A program made the position numbers and the translations under genes. 44,182 nt of DNA from Candidatus Levybacteria bacterium CG_4_9_14_0_2_um_filter_35_21 (GTDB lineage Bacteria > Patescibacteriota > Microgenomatia > Levybacterales > UBA12049), in NCBI GenBank assembly GCA_002788395.1, contig PFRF01000039.1, positions 1 to 44,182 of the forward strand, read 5' to 3'. Positions 24,945 through 33,717 of the stretch are shown here, one piece after another. Numbering within the stretch: the stretch's first letter is position 1; each line of letters starts with the position of its first letter. A model generated the notes under the pieces. The model was not told the origin of the DNA, did not search any database, and worked only from the letters and a program-made list of their open reading frames with translations.

Positions 24945-26036
24945 TTATTTTTTTATATTCCTCTTTATAAAACTCTTAATCTGTTTTTCAAAAACCGGAA
25001 AGGCAAAACGCTTCACGTTTCCCTTACATAATAAACTATTATATCTCCTGCTGTCGAATTTTTTCAATACATTTTTAAGAGAATCAACGCTTTGCTTACT
25101 AAAAAATTCTCCGGTTGTTCCTTCTTTTATAATATCTAAAGCTCCTCCACCTTTAAAAGCAATTACCGGTTTACCGAATGCCTGGGCTTCGACCATTGTC
25201 AGTCCGAAGTCTTCTCTTCCCGGAAAAATTAAGGCCTTACTGTTTTTATAATAAAGAGCAAGCTTTTCATCGGATACGTTCCCTAAAAATTTAATCGTTG
25301 GTCCGGCAATTTTTTTAAGTTTACTTTCGTCCAGACCTGTCCCAATTATCTTAAGATTTAGATTTAAAATATTACAGGCTTTTATCGCTATATCAACCCT
25401 TTTATAGAAATTAGTTAATCTTGATACTACCAAAAAATAATCATCATTTTTAATTTTCTTTGTTTTTTTATTTAGAAATTTATCAAACATTGTAAACGGC
25501 GGGTAAATAATTTCCGATTTTTTGTTGTAATATTTTTTTATCCTTTTCTGAACTTCACTGGATATCGCAATATATTTATCAGGTCTTCTAGAAGCCTTTT
25601 TATCCCATTTTTTTAAATATTCAATTGTAGGAGTAGCCAATAAGCGAAGCACCGGATTTTGAAAATAATCCTTAATTCCACTCCATAAATATCTTGTCGG
25701 AGTAAGACAATAACAAATATGTAAAGTTTGAGGATTTGTAATTATTCCTTTTGCCGACTCACTTGTGATCGAAATCACAAGATCATAATCATCAAAAACA
25801 AAACTTTCAAATGCATGCGGCATAAAAACCGCAAAGCCCTCATGGAAAGAACTTGCTAGAGGAATACCTTGCAAAAAAGACGTTTTTACGTTAAACACTT
25901 TTGCCCAAGGAGCTTTTTTTTTATTATAAACCGAAGTGTAGAGATTGGCATTCGGGAAAATTTTTCTAAAAGCAAGTAAAACTCTTTCTCCCCCACCCCA
26001 TTTATTTACACGGTCATATACTAAGGCAACTTTCAT
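24945..26036 (-). CDS. GT4 glycosyltransferase, WbaZ-like
   Basis: A GT-B retaining glycosyltransferase of 363 residues, probably a cytoplasmic mannosyltransferase building the lipid-linked glycan. N-terminal acceptor domain: VALVYDRVNKWGGGERVL, HICYCLTPTRYLWSG, and KYIAISSEVQKRIKKYY. C-terminal donor domain: YFLVVSRLTNFYKRVDIAI, KFLGNVSDEKLALYYKNS, and the E-x7-E site FPGREDFGLTMVEAQAFGKPVIAFKGGG. The pattern resembles WbaZ-type mannosyltransferases; the exact sugar is inferred. It overlaps the next GT4 gene by 23 bp. Confidence 0.9.
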   Translation of the reverse strand: MKVALVYDRVNKWGGGERVLLAFRKIFPNANLYTSVYNKKKAPWAKVFNVKTSFLQGIPLASSFHEGFAVFMPHAFESFVFDDYDLVISITSESAKGIITNPQTLHICYCLTPTRYLWSGIKDYFQNPVLRLLATPTIEYLKKWDKKASRRPDKYIAISSEVQKRIKKYYNKKSEIIYPPFTMFDKFLNKKTKKIKNDDYFLVVSRLTNFYKRVDIAIKACNILNLNLKIIGTGLDESKLKKIAGPTIKFLGNVSDEKLALYYKNSKALIFPGREDFGLTMVEAQAFGKPVIAFKGGGALDIIKEGTTGEFFSKQSVDSLKNVLKKFDSRRYNSLLCKGNVKRFAFPVFEKQIKSFIKRNIKK

Positions 26037-27141
26037 AAGCTTCTAGCGTTTTCTCTGCAACCTTTTGCCAAGAAAAATCGAAAACATGATTAAATGCTCT
26101 CTGAATTAAAATTTTAATTTTCCTGTCCGATTTATTAAGATATACAAAATTTATTTTTTTGAATATCTTTTCCGGATCATCAGGATCAAAGAATATAGCA
26201 TTTTTACCGCATATCTCATGAAGTGCGGGAATATCCGATGCTAAAACTAAACATTTATTTGCCATTGCTTCCAAAACCGGCAGACCAAATCCCTCCATAA
26301 GCGAAGGCATTATTAAGGCAATTGCATTTTTATAAAGCTTTGCCAATTCTTCATCCGTAACGTTCTCGCGGAAAATAATTCTATTACTAAGCTTCATTCT
26401 GGATACTTTTTCTTTTAGCCTTTTATAGAAATAATCTTCCTTACCAACTAAGATTAGTGGGATATCTTTTTTATTAAATTTTGAATACGCCAGAATTAAA
26501 TTATTAAGATTTTTATGCGGATATGCATTTCCAACATATAAAAAATATTTCTTTCTTAAGGAATTTTCTTGCAAGGTTATAACCTTATCGTCTACCGCCT
26601 CGTAAATTACTTCTATTTTATTTGGCATAATCTTAAGATGGTCAACTATTTCCTTTTTTGTTTCCTTGGAAACTGTAATTATTTTTTTTGCATTATCGGA
26701 TGCTTTAGTAATTACATATCTGTATCCAATTAATTTAAGTTTATATAAAAAAGGCATTAAGGTAGAGGCCTTCCCTGTGGGGAAATGATCTATTATCAGA
26801 TCGTGAATTGTAATTATGTATGGTTTTTTATAAGATACGGGCACGGAAAAATAAGGAAAATGAACAAGATCTAATTTTTCTTTCTCTAAAACTTTAGGGA
26901 AATTAAGTTGTTCATCCAGGGTATGCCATCTAATATCTGCTTTTACTATTTTCCATTTTTTATTTTTGCCCGTTTTTACACAAGATAAGATTTCAGATTT
27001 TATTAATTTATAGTCGCCGGACAATACAAAAAGAACATAATTATTGTTTGAATCTATTAGTAGAAGATTTTTAACCAGATTTCTAATATACCTTCCAACA
27101 CCTGATTCACTCCAAAGACGGGCATCAATTCCAATTTTCAT
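26014..27141 (-). CDS. GT4 glycosyltransferase
   Basis: A 375-residue GT-B enzyme, likely mannosyl or rhamnosyl transferase of the surface glycan. Seen: MKIGIDARLWSESGVGRYIRNL with the acceptor-side glycine turn, ITIHDLIIDHFP, KIITVSKETKKEIVDHL, FLYVGNAYPHKNLNNLI, FRENVTDEELAKLYKNA and the donor site MPSLMEGFGLPVLEAMANKCLVLASDIPAL. No array is seen in its inter-domain linker, unlike two other GT4 genes here. It has its own promoter and overlaps the following GT4 gene by 23 bp. Confidence 0.9.
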   Translation of the reverse strand: MKIGIDARLWSESGVGRYIRNLVKNLLLIDSNNNYVLFVLSGDYKLIKSEILSCVKTGKNKKWKIVKADIRWHTLDEQLNFPKVLEKEKLDLVHFPYFSVPVSYKKPYIITIHDLIIDHFPTGKASTLMPFLYKLKLIGYRYVITKASDNAKKIITVSKETKKEIVDHLKIMPNKIEVIYEAVDDKVITLQENSLRKKYFLYVGNAYPHKNLNNLILAYSKFNKKDIPLILVGKEDYFYKRLKEKVSRMKLSNRIIFRENVTDEELAKLYKNAIALIMPSLMEGFGLPVLEAMANKCLVLASDIPALHEICGKNAIFFDPDDPEKIFKKINFVYLNKSDRKIKILIQRAFNHVFDFSWQKVAEKTLEAYESCLSI

Positions 27142-27153
27142 AAGCGCATTATA
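27142..27153 (-). promoter_or_regulatory. Promoter of the GT4 pair, leaderless layout
   Basis: TATAAT on the minus strand (27153-27148) ends 6 bases before the ATG at 27141. The rest of the 161-bp gap up to 27302 is AT-rich with no gene or array seen. Confidence 0.55.
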
Positions 27154-27302
27154 ACCAATAAAAACCTATTAGACAATAAACTAAAATATTCTTATTTTTT
27201 AAAAAACAACTACTTAACTTTTTTTAATTTTCTAAAAATTCTAAGCCTATATATTTAAATGAGGAATTATTTTGTTCGAGTAGAAATACTATACAATAAA
27301 AA

Positions 27303-28493
27303 CTAAGCACTCTTGTAGACAGACTCCAAAACAGAAACTATCTTTTCCCAATCATATTTTTTTTCAATCAAATTTCTCGCATTTTTTGTTAGTTCTCTCA
27401 AGAGATTATTTTCTTTAATAAGTCTAATTACCTGTTTTGCCAGTTCATTCTCATTATTCCCTACCAACACTTGTTTTCCATTTACGGCTCCAAGACCTTC
27501 AATTCCCAAATCCGTTGTTACCACGGCAACTCCGCTTGCCATCGCCTCTAATATCTTAAAGCTTGTTCCACCGCCGATTCTTATTGGAGCAAGTAGAATA
27601 TCAGCTCTTTTATAAACATCGGCCGAATCCAAAATATTTTCATCAAAAATAATACCTTCTTTTCCAAAAGATTTAATTTTTTGAGGAATTTTTTTACCGA
27701 CGATTAATAACTTTGTTTTTAAATTTTCTTCTAAAATAATAGGCCAGATTTTAGATAAAATTTGTTCAACTGCGTCGATATTTTGCATCCATTTAAAATC
27801 TCCTATAAACAGCACCGTTTTCTTCCCTTCAGTTTTAAGTTTTATGTTTTTAGTTTTAAATTTATCTAGGTCGACTCCGTTTGGAATAACTACAACATCG
27901 CTTCTATTCATTAATTTTTTTTCTATTTCCGATACTGCAACAAGCTTTGTCGCTTTTTGCCAAAAAAGTCTTTCCAATCTTTTAAGTTTTAGAACATCTA
28001 AATATAAGAGCGGCTTAAGCATAAAAGAAGCTTTATCGGCATATTTTTTATAAACCAAATGTTCAATATTATGCTCAACTAAAACTACAGGCAAGGAGCG
28101 GAGCGACGCAGTGAGCAACAATGTCTTAGGCAAATTTTGCATTACGTAAAAAGTCTCTACATGAATTAAGTCGTAATTTTCATTTTTTGTCTCATCTTTT
28201 ATTAATTTTTGCATTTCCTTACTAACATGTCCTGTTACCAAGAATGAATTAAAAGAAAATCCGGTTTTAATAATATTAGAAAGCGACCATTGTTCTTTCC
28301 TTTCTACGGTTAATACCTTTTTGCAAAATTTTTGGAGTTCTTCTATATCCCGGTCTGTCTGATAATTGCGCTTTTCACAAATCAAAGTAATTTCGTGTTT
28401 AGCAGAAAGTTTTTTTATAATATTATAAAGTCTTATCTGCCCTCCGGAAAAAAGCGGAAAGGGCAGAAATGACGCGACCATTAATATTTTCAT
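27303..28493 (-). CDS. GT4 glycosyltransferase with array insert in the linker
   Basis: A 396-residue GT-B glycosyltransferase. N-terminal domain: FPLFSGGQIRLYNIIKKL, DLIHVETFYVMQ and LVEHNIEHLVYKKY. The linker after VVVIPNGVDLDKF carries the extra segment KTKNIKLKTEGKK, encoded by a 7-bp-period array (27826-27867). The C-terminal domain follows with TVLFIGDFKWMQNIDAV and a donor site APIRIGGGTSFKILEAMASGVAVVTTDLGIEGL. A second extra stretch before LVEHN is encoded by a GC-rich patch (28090-28119). It overlaps the GT39 gene upstream by 4 bp. Confidence 0.88.
   Translation of the reverse strand: MKILMVASFLPFPLFSGGQIRLYNIIKKLSAKHEITLICEKRNYQTDRDIEELQKFCKKVLTVERKEQWSLSNIIKTGFSFNSFLVTGHVSKEMQKLIKDETKNENYDLIHVETFYVMQNLPKTLLLTASLRSLPVVLVEHNIEHLVYKKYADKASFMLKPLLYLDVLKLKRLERLFWQKATKLVAVSEIEKKLMNRSDVVVIPNGVDLDKFKTKNIKLKTEGKKTVLFIGDFKWMQNIDAVEQILSKIWPIILEENLKTKLLIVGKKIPQKIKSFGKEGIIFDENILDSADVYKRADILLAPIRIGGGTSFKILEAMASGVAVVTTDLGIEGLGAVNGKQVLVGNNENELAKQVIRLIKENNLLRELTKNARNLIEKKYDWEKIVSVLESVYKSA
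27826..27867. repeat. 7-bp-period array in a GT4 inter-domain linker
   Basis: Six units of the type TTTTAAG / TTTTATG (42 bp, 14 codons). It encodes a Lys/Thr-rich insert between the two Rossmann domains of the glycosyltransferase. Confidence 0.85.
28090..28119. other. Short GC-rich patch in a GT4 gene
   Basis: Thirty bases with 20 G or C (67 percent) in an otherwise strongly AT-rich gene, built from GGAGCG / GAGCGA-like steps. On the coding strand it gives extra residues (TASLRS) between LPKTLLL and the conserved VLVEHN. Confidence 0.55.
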
Positions 28494-29932
28494 TGTTTTT
28501 GTCTTAAGTTAAAGATAACATAATCCGGAGAATTTTTAATTATTTTATAGGTCTTCCCAATTCCTAAATCTTCTTTTGTAGGATTAACAAAAATTAAGTA
28601 TTCCGCTCCCATGCTAATCATTTCCGGAAGGGGTTTTTCAAAACTTGCCCATCCGGACCTATTTGTTTGATATAGAAATGATGTATCCCCGTTATAATTT
28701 GCAATAACTTTTGCATTTTTAGGAGTAATTTTATCGACCTCTATTCCTGCACTGACTATTGCCCGATTATTAATGTTAAAATAATCCTTAACCTGATTCC
28801 AGCTAAAGATATACATTAATATAAGCGGAATCAATAAACTAATTAAGACAAAATAATTCCTTTCTTTTTTAAAGTTTCGCAAAACTTGTCCTATCCCTAA
28901 ACCTAAAAAAATTACAATTGAGGGAATTATTAATATTTGGTAATAATCATGCTGGACATTTCCTCTGGCGATTACAAAAACATAAATAAGAGATGCAACA
29001 GCAAAGGATAAGAAAAATAAGAAGTCCTGTTTTTTAAGTTTTGGTATAAATCCTAATAAAAGAAAGAAGATTCCAAAGTAACCTAGGATTAACTTAGTTA
29101 GTCTTTCAAAAAATATCCATCTAAAAAATGCCGGTCTAAATCTTATATTTCCTTCGTTAAAAAGCCAATTGCTTGCAGGAATTCCTTCCGGGAATTGCAT
29201 TATCCACTTTCTCCAGAATATTAACGGAGCAATAGAAATAATAACCAGTAACCATAATTGCCATTTTTTAAAAGCTGAAAATTTAAATTTTTCAAATGCC
29301 AAATAAATTATTGGCAAGGTAAAAAACAACGCATACGGTTTTAATAGAAAAGAGCAAGAAACAAAAAACAACGACAAAATAAATCTTAAGTCGTAAATCT
29401 TAAGTCGTAAATCTTTTTTCATCCATAGTTGAAAAAAATAAATACTGCCTAGCGAGGCAGTAACCATAGTCTGGTCCGGAAGAATCGTTCTTCCATAAAA
29501 TACAGAAAAAGGAATGGTAGCATAAAAAAATGCCGCTATAAATCCTGCGAGACCATACCCTCTATTTTTAAGAATTAAATAAATAAAAACAGTAGCAAAA
29601 AGCGAAGAAATAATAGAAATAATTCTCCCCCATTCTTCTAAGGTGAAAATGCCAAAAAATTTAAACCCTCCTGCCTGAAGGGCATTATAAATAGGAAATT
29701 CAACAAATCTATAGCCTTTTGGATTATCTATTCCGGATGGAACATTAGACAAATCATGATATGTCGGATGAAGAAAATCAAAACCATTTTTAACAAAATT
29801 TCGGGAAACAGAAGATGTATCGGCCTGCCGCCAAGAATGCCAATCGGCAATTGGACCGTCAAACCTGTAAAGTCTCGTAACGAGTGCGCATAGAAGAATT
29901 GCCCCCAAGACTACAAATTCTAATTTTTTCAT
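28490..29932 (-). CDS. GT39-like membrane glycosyltransferase
   Basis: A polytopic protein of 480 residues resembling ArnT/PMT (GT-C fold), which moves a sugar from a polyprenyl phosphate to an acceptor outside the membrane. The first outer loop has DGPIADWHSWRQADTSSVSRNF, with the acidic and basic residues expected at the active site, and FVEFPIYNALQAGGFKFFG. About ten hydrophobic helices and a short C-terminal outer domain follow. A 28-bp 7-bp-period array lies in the loop KKDLRLKIYDLRF. Coupled by 4-bp overlaps to both neighbours. Donor and acceptor are unknown. Confidence 0.85.
   Translation of the reverse strand: MKKLEFVVLGAILLCALVTRLYRFDGPIADWHSWRQADTSSVSRNFVKNGFDFLHPTYHDLSNVPSGIDNPKGYRFVEFPIYNALQAGGFKFFGIFTLEEWGRIISIISSLFATVFIYLILKNRGYGLAGFIAAFFYATIPFSVFYGRTILPDQTMVTASLGSIYFFQLWMKKDLRLKIYDLRFILSLFFVSCSFLLKPYALFFTLPIIYLAFEKFKFSAFKKWQLWLLVIISIAPLIFWRKWIMQFPEGIPASNWLFNEGNIRFRPAFFRWIFFERLTKLILGYFGIFFLLLGFIPKLKKQDFLFFLSFAVASLIYVFVIARGNVQHDYYQILIIPSIVIFLGLGIGQVLRNFKKERNYFVLISLLIPLILMYIFSWNQVKDYFNINNRAIVSAGIEVDKITPKNAKVIANYNGDTSFLYQTNRSGWASFEKPLPEMISMGAEYLIFVNPTKEDLGIGKTYKIIKNSPDYVIFNLRQKQ
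29385..29412. repeat. 7-bp-period array in the GT39-like gene
   Basis: Four units alternating CTTAAGT and CGTAAAT, so also a perfect 14-bp tandem repeat. It encodes a charged cytoplasmic loop of the type DLRLKIYDLRF. Confidence 0.9.
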
Positions 29933-32900
29933 TTTATTTCCGCTATCATTCCATCTTTATCAAAGTAAAATACATAGTTATCTAAAACCTTAGCAGCTGT
30001 AAGTTCTTCTTTAATTCTTCTTGCTTCTTCTATATCTTTTAGCTTAACAATCTTTAAAGTTGAATCTCTGTAAACAAACCAAATCCCATCTTCAAGTCCA
30101 ACAGGAAAAATCCATGCCTGCCCCTGTTTAGTTGGAATGTTGGCAATATAAAAAGTGGAATTTTTCTTAACATCCTCATTATATATTCTTAAATAAGCAA
30201 GTGTTCTATTAGTTATTCTTCCGGATCTTGCCCATTCTTTTCTTTCCATTTGCTGTTCTCTCCAATAAAAAATTCCCAGTAAAAAAACTAATATTACAAT
30301 AATTAAAGCTTGATATTTCTTGTTCCTTAATTTCTTAGCACCAAAATTCGAAATCCAAATAATTAAAACACTTAGAGCAAATACGAAGCCTATTGACGAA
30401 AGGTAACCATATCTCTCGGCAATATTTCCAAGACCTAAGAAAGTAAGTAGGGATGTAAAAGAAAATATTATCGAATATATAAAAATTCTGGATAATTTTT
30501 CGTGGAGTAATTTTTTAAACCTCTCTTTATTTAGATAAACAACAATTGCGGCAACTGTTATGAAAAATAATAAAAATATTATGACTATTCCGACATTCTG
30601 TCTTAATACTAATCTGGAATAATCATAAACTGCAAAAAATCTCTCTCCAAATATATACACTCCCCAATATCCGGCAAAATTTCCAATTACATTTTGTGGA
30701 AGATGAACTAGGCTATACGAATAATCTCCGCCAATTGGAGCAGTGTTGCTAAGTTGTCTTACGAAATAATAAACAGGAATTAATAAAACAAACGGAAAAT
30801 ACGATAAATAAAATTCTTTGTCCTTTTTATTTTTTAAAAATAAATCAATCGTTATTATCAGAAACGGAAAAACAATTCCCATTTCATAAGATCCTAAAGC
30901 CAGTAAATAAAATAGCAGAGATAAAACATAAAAAATAAAAGATTTTGTTTTTCTAAACTTTACAATCAACATTAGTCCGTAAACTATAAAAAGGACGCAT
31001 AAAAGAGTTGATATTGTTGCAAACCAATAAAGAGTTTCACCCTGAATAGGTAAAACTAGAAATATAAAGCTTGTTATAAAAGCAATTAACTTATTCTTAA
31101 AAAGTTTAAAAGATATTATGTAAACTACCAGTCCGGTTAATAAATGAATCAATAAGGCGAATAAGTGATATCCGTAGGGCTGGAAAGAAAAAAGACTCCA
31201 CAAGAAGAAAACTATAGTTTTCGTAACCGGTCTATAGAAAAATCCGTCCGAATTAATAAAGTATCTCGGCAAATCCTGAATCGTTGTATTGGCAGCCCAT
31301 CTAAGCCAGGAAAAATCATCTCCCACAAAAAACGTCCCGATAGAAGGACCAAAAAAGACTAACGTAATTACAAAAAGATAAATTAAAATAAATACATGGG
31401 AAGTAAATATCTTTCCAAGACTGTCCCTGAGATTAAACTTATTTTTATATAAAAGAATTGTTCCCAATGCAATTCCCAGTAAAATCCAGAGTGTCTCGGC
31501 AACCTTGGATGCCTCAAACACATCAATTAAAGTTGCATTTAAGAAAAGTCCCAATACTCCTCCGGCAATACCCAATAAGTACCCTTTTGCAAGTTTAGAT
31601 TCAATTTTAGGCAAAGCACTTTTAAGAATCAATCCAAAAACAATAAATATAAATATAAATGAAAAAAATCCAAATGTTCCTGTTTCTCCAAGCATTCTAA
31701 GATAATCATTATCAGATGCAAGAGTAATCGTAGAAAAACCACTTCCAAAAAGCGGATTTTTTAAAAAAGCTTTCCAAGCATTCGGCCATTCCGCCTGAAA
31801 ACGAGTTGTTAAAGAAATATCGTAAACTAAGACTTGTTTAATTAAAAAAGTTCCGGAAACACTGGTTATTTCTACTCCTCCATTCTCCAATTTCAATCTT
31901 CTTGCTTCTTCTATGGATAATCCTTTACTAATTAACGCGCTATTCGTAGATATCTGCATTCCCGATTGAGGTAGTCCTATAAACCCGGTCCCTTCCGGAA
32001 GTCTCTGAGACGGAATATTTTCCAAGATAGATTTATCTTTTGCCAATCTACTTTTTAATTCATCCGATAAATCTGCCTGTCCGACAATTTGTCCTTGGTT
32101 ATTGGTTACAACAGATGCAAACCTTAAAGTCTGCATAAAACGTGATGCCATAGATCCACTAAACAAAAGCATTAAAAATACACTTAATAAAATAAATGGA
32201 AAAATATATTTTTTCTTATTTATAAAAGAAAGGGCAAAAGAAAGACCGCCCAGATAGGCAACAAAAGCGTTTCTGGAGGAAGTAAAAATTAAGATTGTTA
32301 TAGAAAGAATCGACAAAATAAATAAAAGTTTTTTCGTTATAGATTTTTTTAAACTGAAAAAAACTCCGATTAAAATTGGGATTACCAAAACAAGGTATGC
32401 AGATAAATCGTAGTGTCCTGCAAAAGTAGATGTTACGCGGGCATTAGAAGGCAAGCAAAGAGGAATTCCCTTTGCAAATTCTTCATTTCCTGTCTGAAAA
32501 GACGGAAAGCAAAAGGAAAATTTTTCAAAAAACTTCGGGAATGCTCCCCAAGCAGATAAATAAAAGTGCTGACCAACTCCATATAAAGAAAATCCTAAAA
32601 TTGTTGCCGAAAGAACGATTAAATAATCTTTTAAATCTTTTACGCTTTTAATTGTAGAAAACGCAATAAAAAAAAGAATCATGTATTCTATTCTTCTTAC
32701 GTAAGAAAGGATTGCTACTCTTGGAAAAAAATTTTCAAAACTAGGTCCAATGTAAATTAAGGAAAAAACTAAAGATATAAGTCCAACTCCCCAATAAATA
32801 AAAATTGACCAGGAGATAGAAGTATTTATTTTAGCCCTGCGGAAAATTAATTGAATAAACCAAATTATGGTTAATCCTAAGATAAAAAAATCCTCTAGTC

Positions 32901-33042
32901 TTATATATACCCAAGTATGAGCAATATTAATGCTTGGAAGTTTTGGATACAGAGCAATTAATCCTATTAAAAAACAAATTCCAAATTTTAAAATATTTTT
33001 ATTTAAGTATTTTAGAAACCTCAGCATACGTTTTAACACCAT
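29929..33042 (-). CDS. O-antigen ligase / GT-C glycosyltransferase fusion
   Basis: A 1037-residue polytopic protein with two enzyme-like halves. The first ~540 residues look like a WaaL/Wzy-type ligase or polymerase: many helices, SYVRRIEYMILFF, SNARVTSTFAGHYDLSAYL, TSSRNAFVAYLGG, a large outer loop of ~110 residues (~315-425), then NPLFGSGFSTITLASDNDYLRMLGETG. From ~565 a second module starts with an outer loop VGDDFSWLRWAAN and FYRPVTKT, like GT39/TMTC-type transferases, and ends with an outer domain. It overlaps the next gene by 4 bp. A second start (MLRFLKYL) lies at codon 6. The function of each half is by resemblance only. Confidence 0.8.
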   Translation of the reverse strand: MVLKRMLRFLKYLNKNILKFGICFLIGLIALYPKLPSINIAHTWVYIRLEDFFILGLTIIWFIQLIFRRAKINTSISWSIFIYWGVGLISLVFSLIYIGPSFENFFPRVAILSYVRRIEYMILFFIAFSTIKSVKDLKDYLIVLSATILGFSLYGVGQHFYLSAWGAFPKFFEKFSFCFPSFQTGNEEFAKGIPLCLPSNARVTSTFAGHYDLSAYLVLVIPILIGVFFSLKKSITKKLLFILSILSITILIFTSSRNAFVAYLGGLSFALSFINKKKYIFPFILLSVFLMLLFSGSMASRFMQTLRFASVVTNNQGQIVGQADLSDELKSRLAKDKSILENIPSQRLPEGTGFIGLPQSGMQISTNSALISKGLSIEEARRLKLENGGVEITSVSGTFLIKQVLVYDISLTTRFQAEWPNAWKAFLKNPLFGSGFSTITLASDNDYLRMLGETGTFGFFSFIFIFIVFGLILKSALPKIESKLAKGYLLGIAGGVLGLFLNATLIDVFEASKVAETLWILLGIALGTILLYKNKFNLRDSLGKIFTSHVFILIYLFVITLVFFGPSIGTFFVGDDFSWLRWAANTTIQDLPRYFINSDGFFYRPVTKTIVFFLWSLFSFQPYGYHLFALLIHLLTGLVVYIISFKLFKNKLIAFITSFIFLVLPIQGETLYWFATISTLLCVLFIVYGLMLIVKFRKTKSFIFYVLSLLFYLLALGSYEMGIVFPFLIITIDLFLKNKKDKEFYLSYFPFVLLIPVYYFVRQLSNTAPIGGDYSYSLVHLPQNVIGNFAGYWGVYIFGERFFAVYDYSRLVLRQNVGIVIIFLLFFITVAAIVVYLNKERFKKLLHEKLSRIFIYSIIFSFTSLLTFLGLGNIAERYGYLSSIGFVFALSVLIIWISNFGAKKLRNKKYQALIIVILVFLLGIFYWREQQMERKEWARSGRITNRTLAYLRIYNEDVKKNSTFYIANIPTKQGQAWIFPVGLEDGIWFVYRDSTLKIVKLKDIEEARRIKEELTAAKVLDNYVFYFDKDGMIAEIK

Positions 33043-33108
33043 AAACCATTTGTAATTTTTTCTATGGATTTAATATTATAAAATGTAGACATCTCGTTCA
33101 AGCAGAGC

Positions 33109-33663
33109 TTACCTAAACCAAGCTGCCCTTCCTAACTTATAACTTGGATTTTTTAGTTCTCTTTCTTTAATATGCTTTGCGGGCACACCTCCAACAATCG
33201 TAAAAGGCTCAACGTCCTTTGTTACTACTGCACCCGCTGCAACGATTGCGCCTTTTCCCACTTTTACGCCAGGCAAAATTACCGACCTCGGTCCAATAAA
33301 AACATAGTCTCCTATAATAACAGATTCAATTCTTGTTTTAAAATCCGGATCATGCACATCGTGCTCTGCATTATAAATCATAACCTCGCTTGCAATATCA
33401 ACATGATCTCCAATGGTTAAATTTCCTCTTCCGTCCAGAACTATTCTTTCACCTATTATCGTGTCTTTTCCTATGGAGATATTAGGAGGATAGTAAAATA
33501 TCGCGTTCATATGAATTACCGAACCTTTCCCAATTTTTACTCCACACAATCTATAGCAAAACCTTCTAAAATAATGCGAAGGAATATACCCAACAATTTT
33601 TAACTTAAAATTTATTAATTCCCAAAAAATTGTTTTTAATCTTCTAATAATTCTTCCAATCAT
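33109..33663 (-). CDS. Hexapeptide-repeat acyltransferase
   Basis: A 184-residue left-handed beta-helix O-acyltransferase of the WbbJ / maltose acetyltransferase type, probably acetylating a glycan sugar with acetyl-CoA. The hexapeptide pattern runs from about residue 45 to 160 ([38 protein letters not shown]). The catalytic His lies in [11 protein letters not shown], and the end shows [31 protein letters not shown]. The start codon is inside the first unit of a 7-bp-period array. Confidence 0.9.
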   Translation of the reverse strand: MIGRIIRRLKTIFWELINFKLKIVGYIPSHYFRRFCYRLCGVKIGKGSVIHMNAIFYYPPNISIGKDTIIGERIVLDGRGNLTIGDHVDIASEVMIYNAEHDVHDPDFKTRIESVIIGDYVFIGPRSVILPGVKVGKGAIVAAGAVVTKDVEPFTIVGGVPAKHIKERELKNPSYKLGRAAWFR

Positions 33664-33717
33664 ACTTTATATTTTATACTTGATACCTCATACTTTATTC
33701 TTCATAATTTATACTTT
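33662..33717. repeat. 7-bp-period array, eight units
   Basis: Eight consecutive units of the type ATACTTT (first, fifth and eighth identical; others differ by 1-4 bases). It fills the whole space between the acyltransferase and the GT4 gene, contains the stop codon of the latter (33709-33711) and touches the start of the former. The clearest example of the family. Confidence 0.92.

Noticed and set aside
25350-25372. A possible 7-bp-period array in the GT4 gene at 24945-26036
   Set aside because: Only three weak units, and the encoded LNLNLKIIG is normal GT4 sequence, so chance or codon use explains it.
31640-31665. ATAAAT-type repeats in the 1037-residue gene
   Set aside because: The lag is 6, in phase with codons for alternating Phe and Ile in a membrane helix; it does not fit the 7-bp family.
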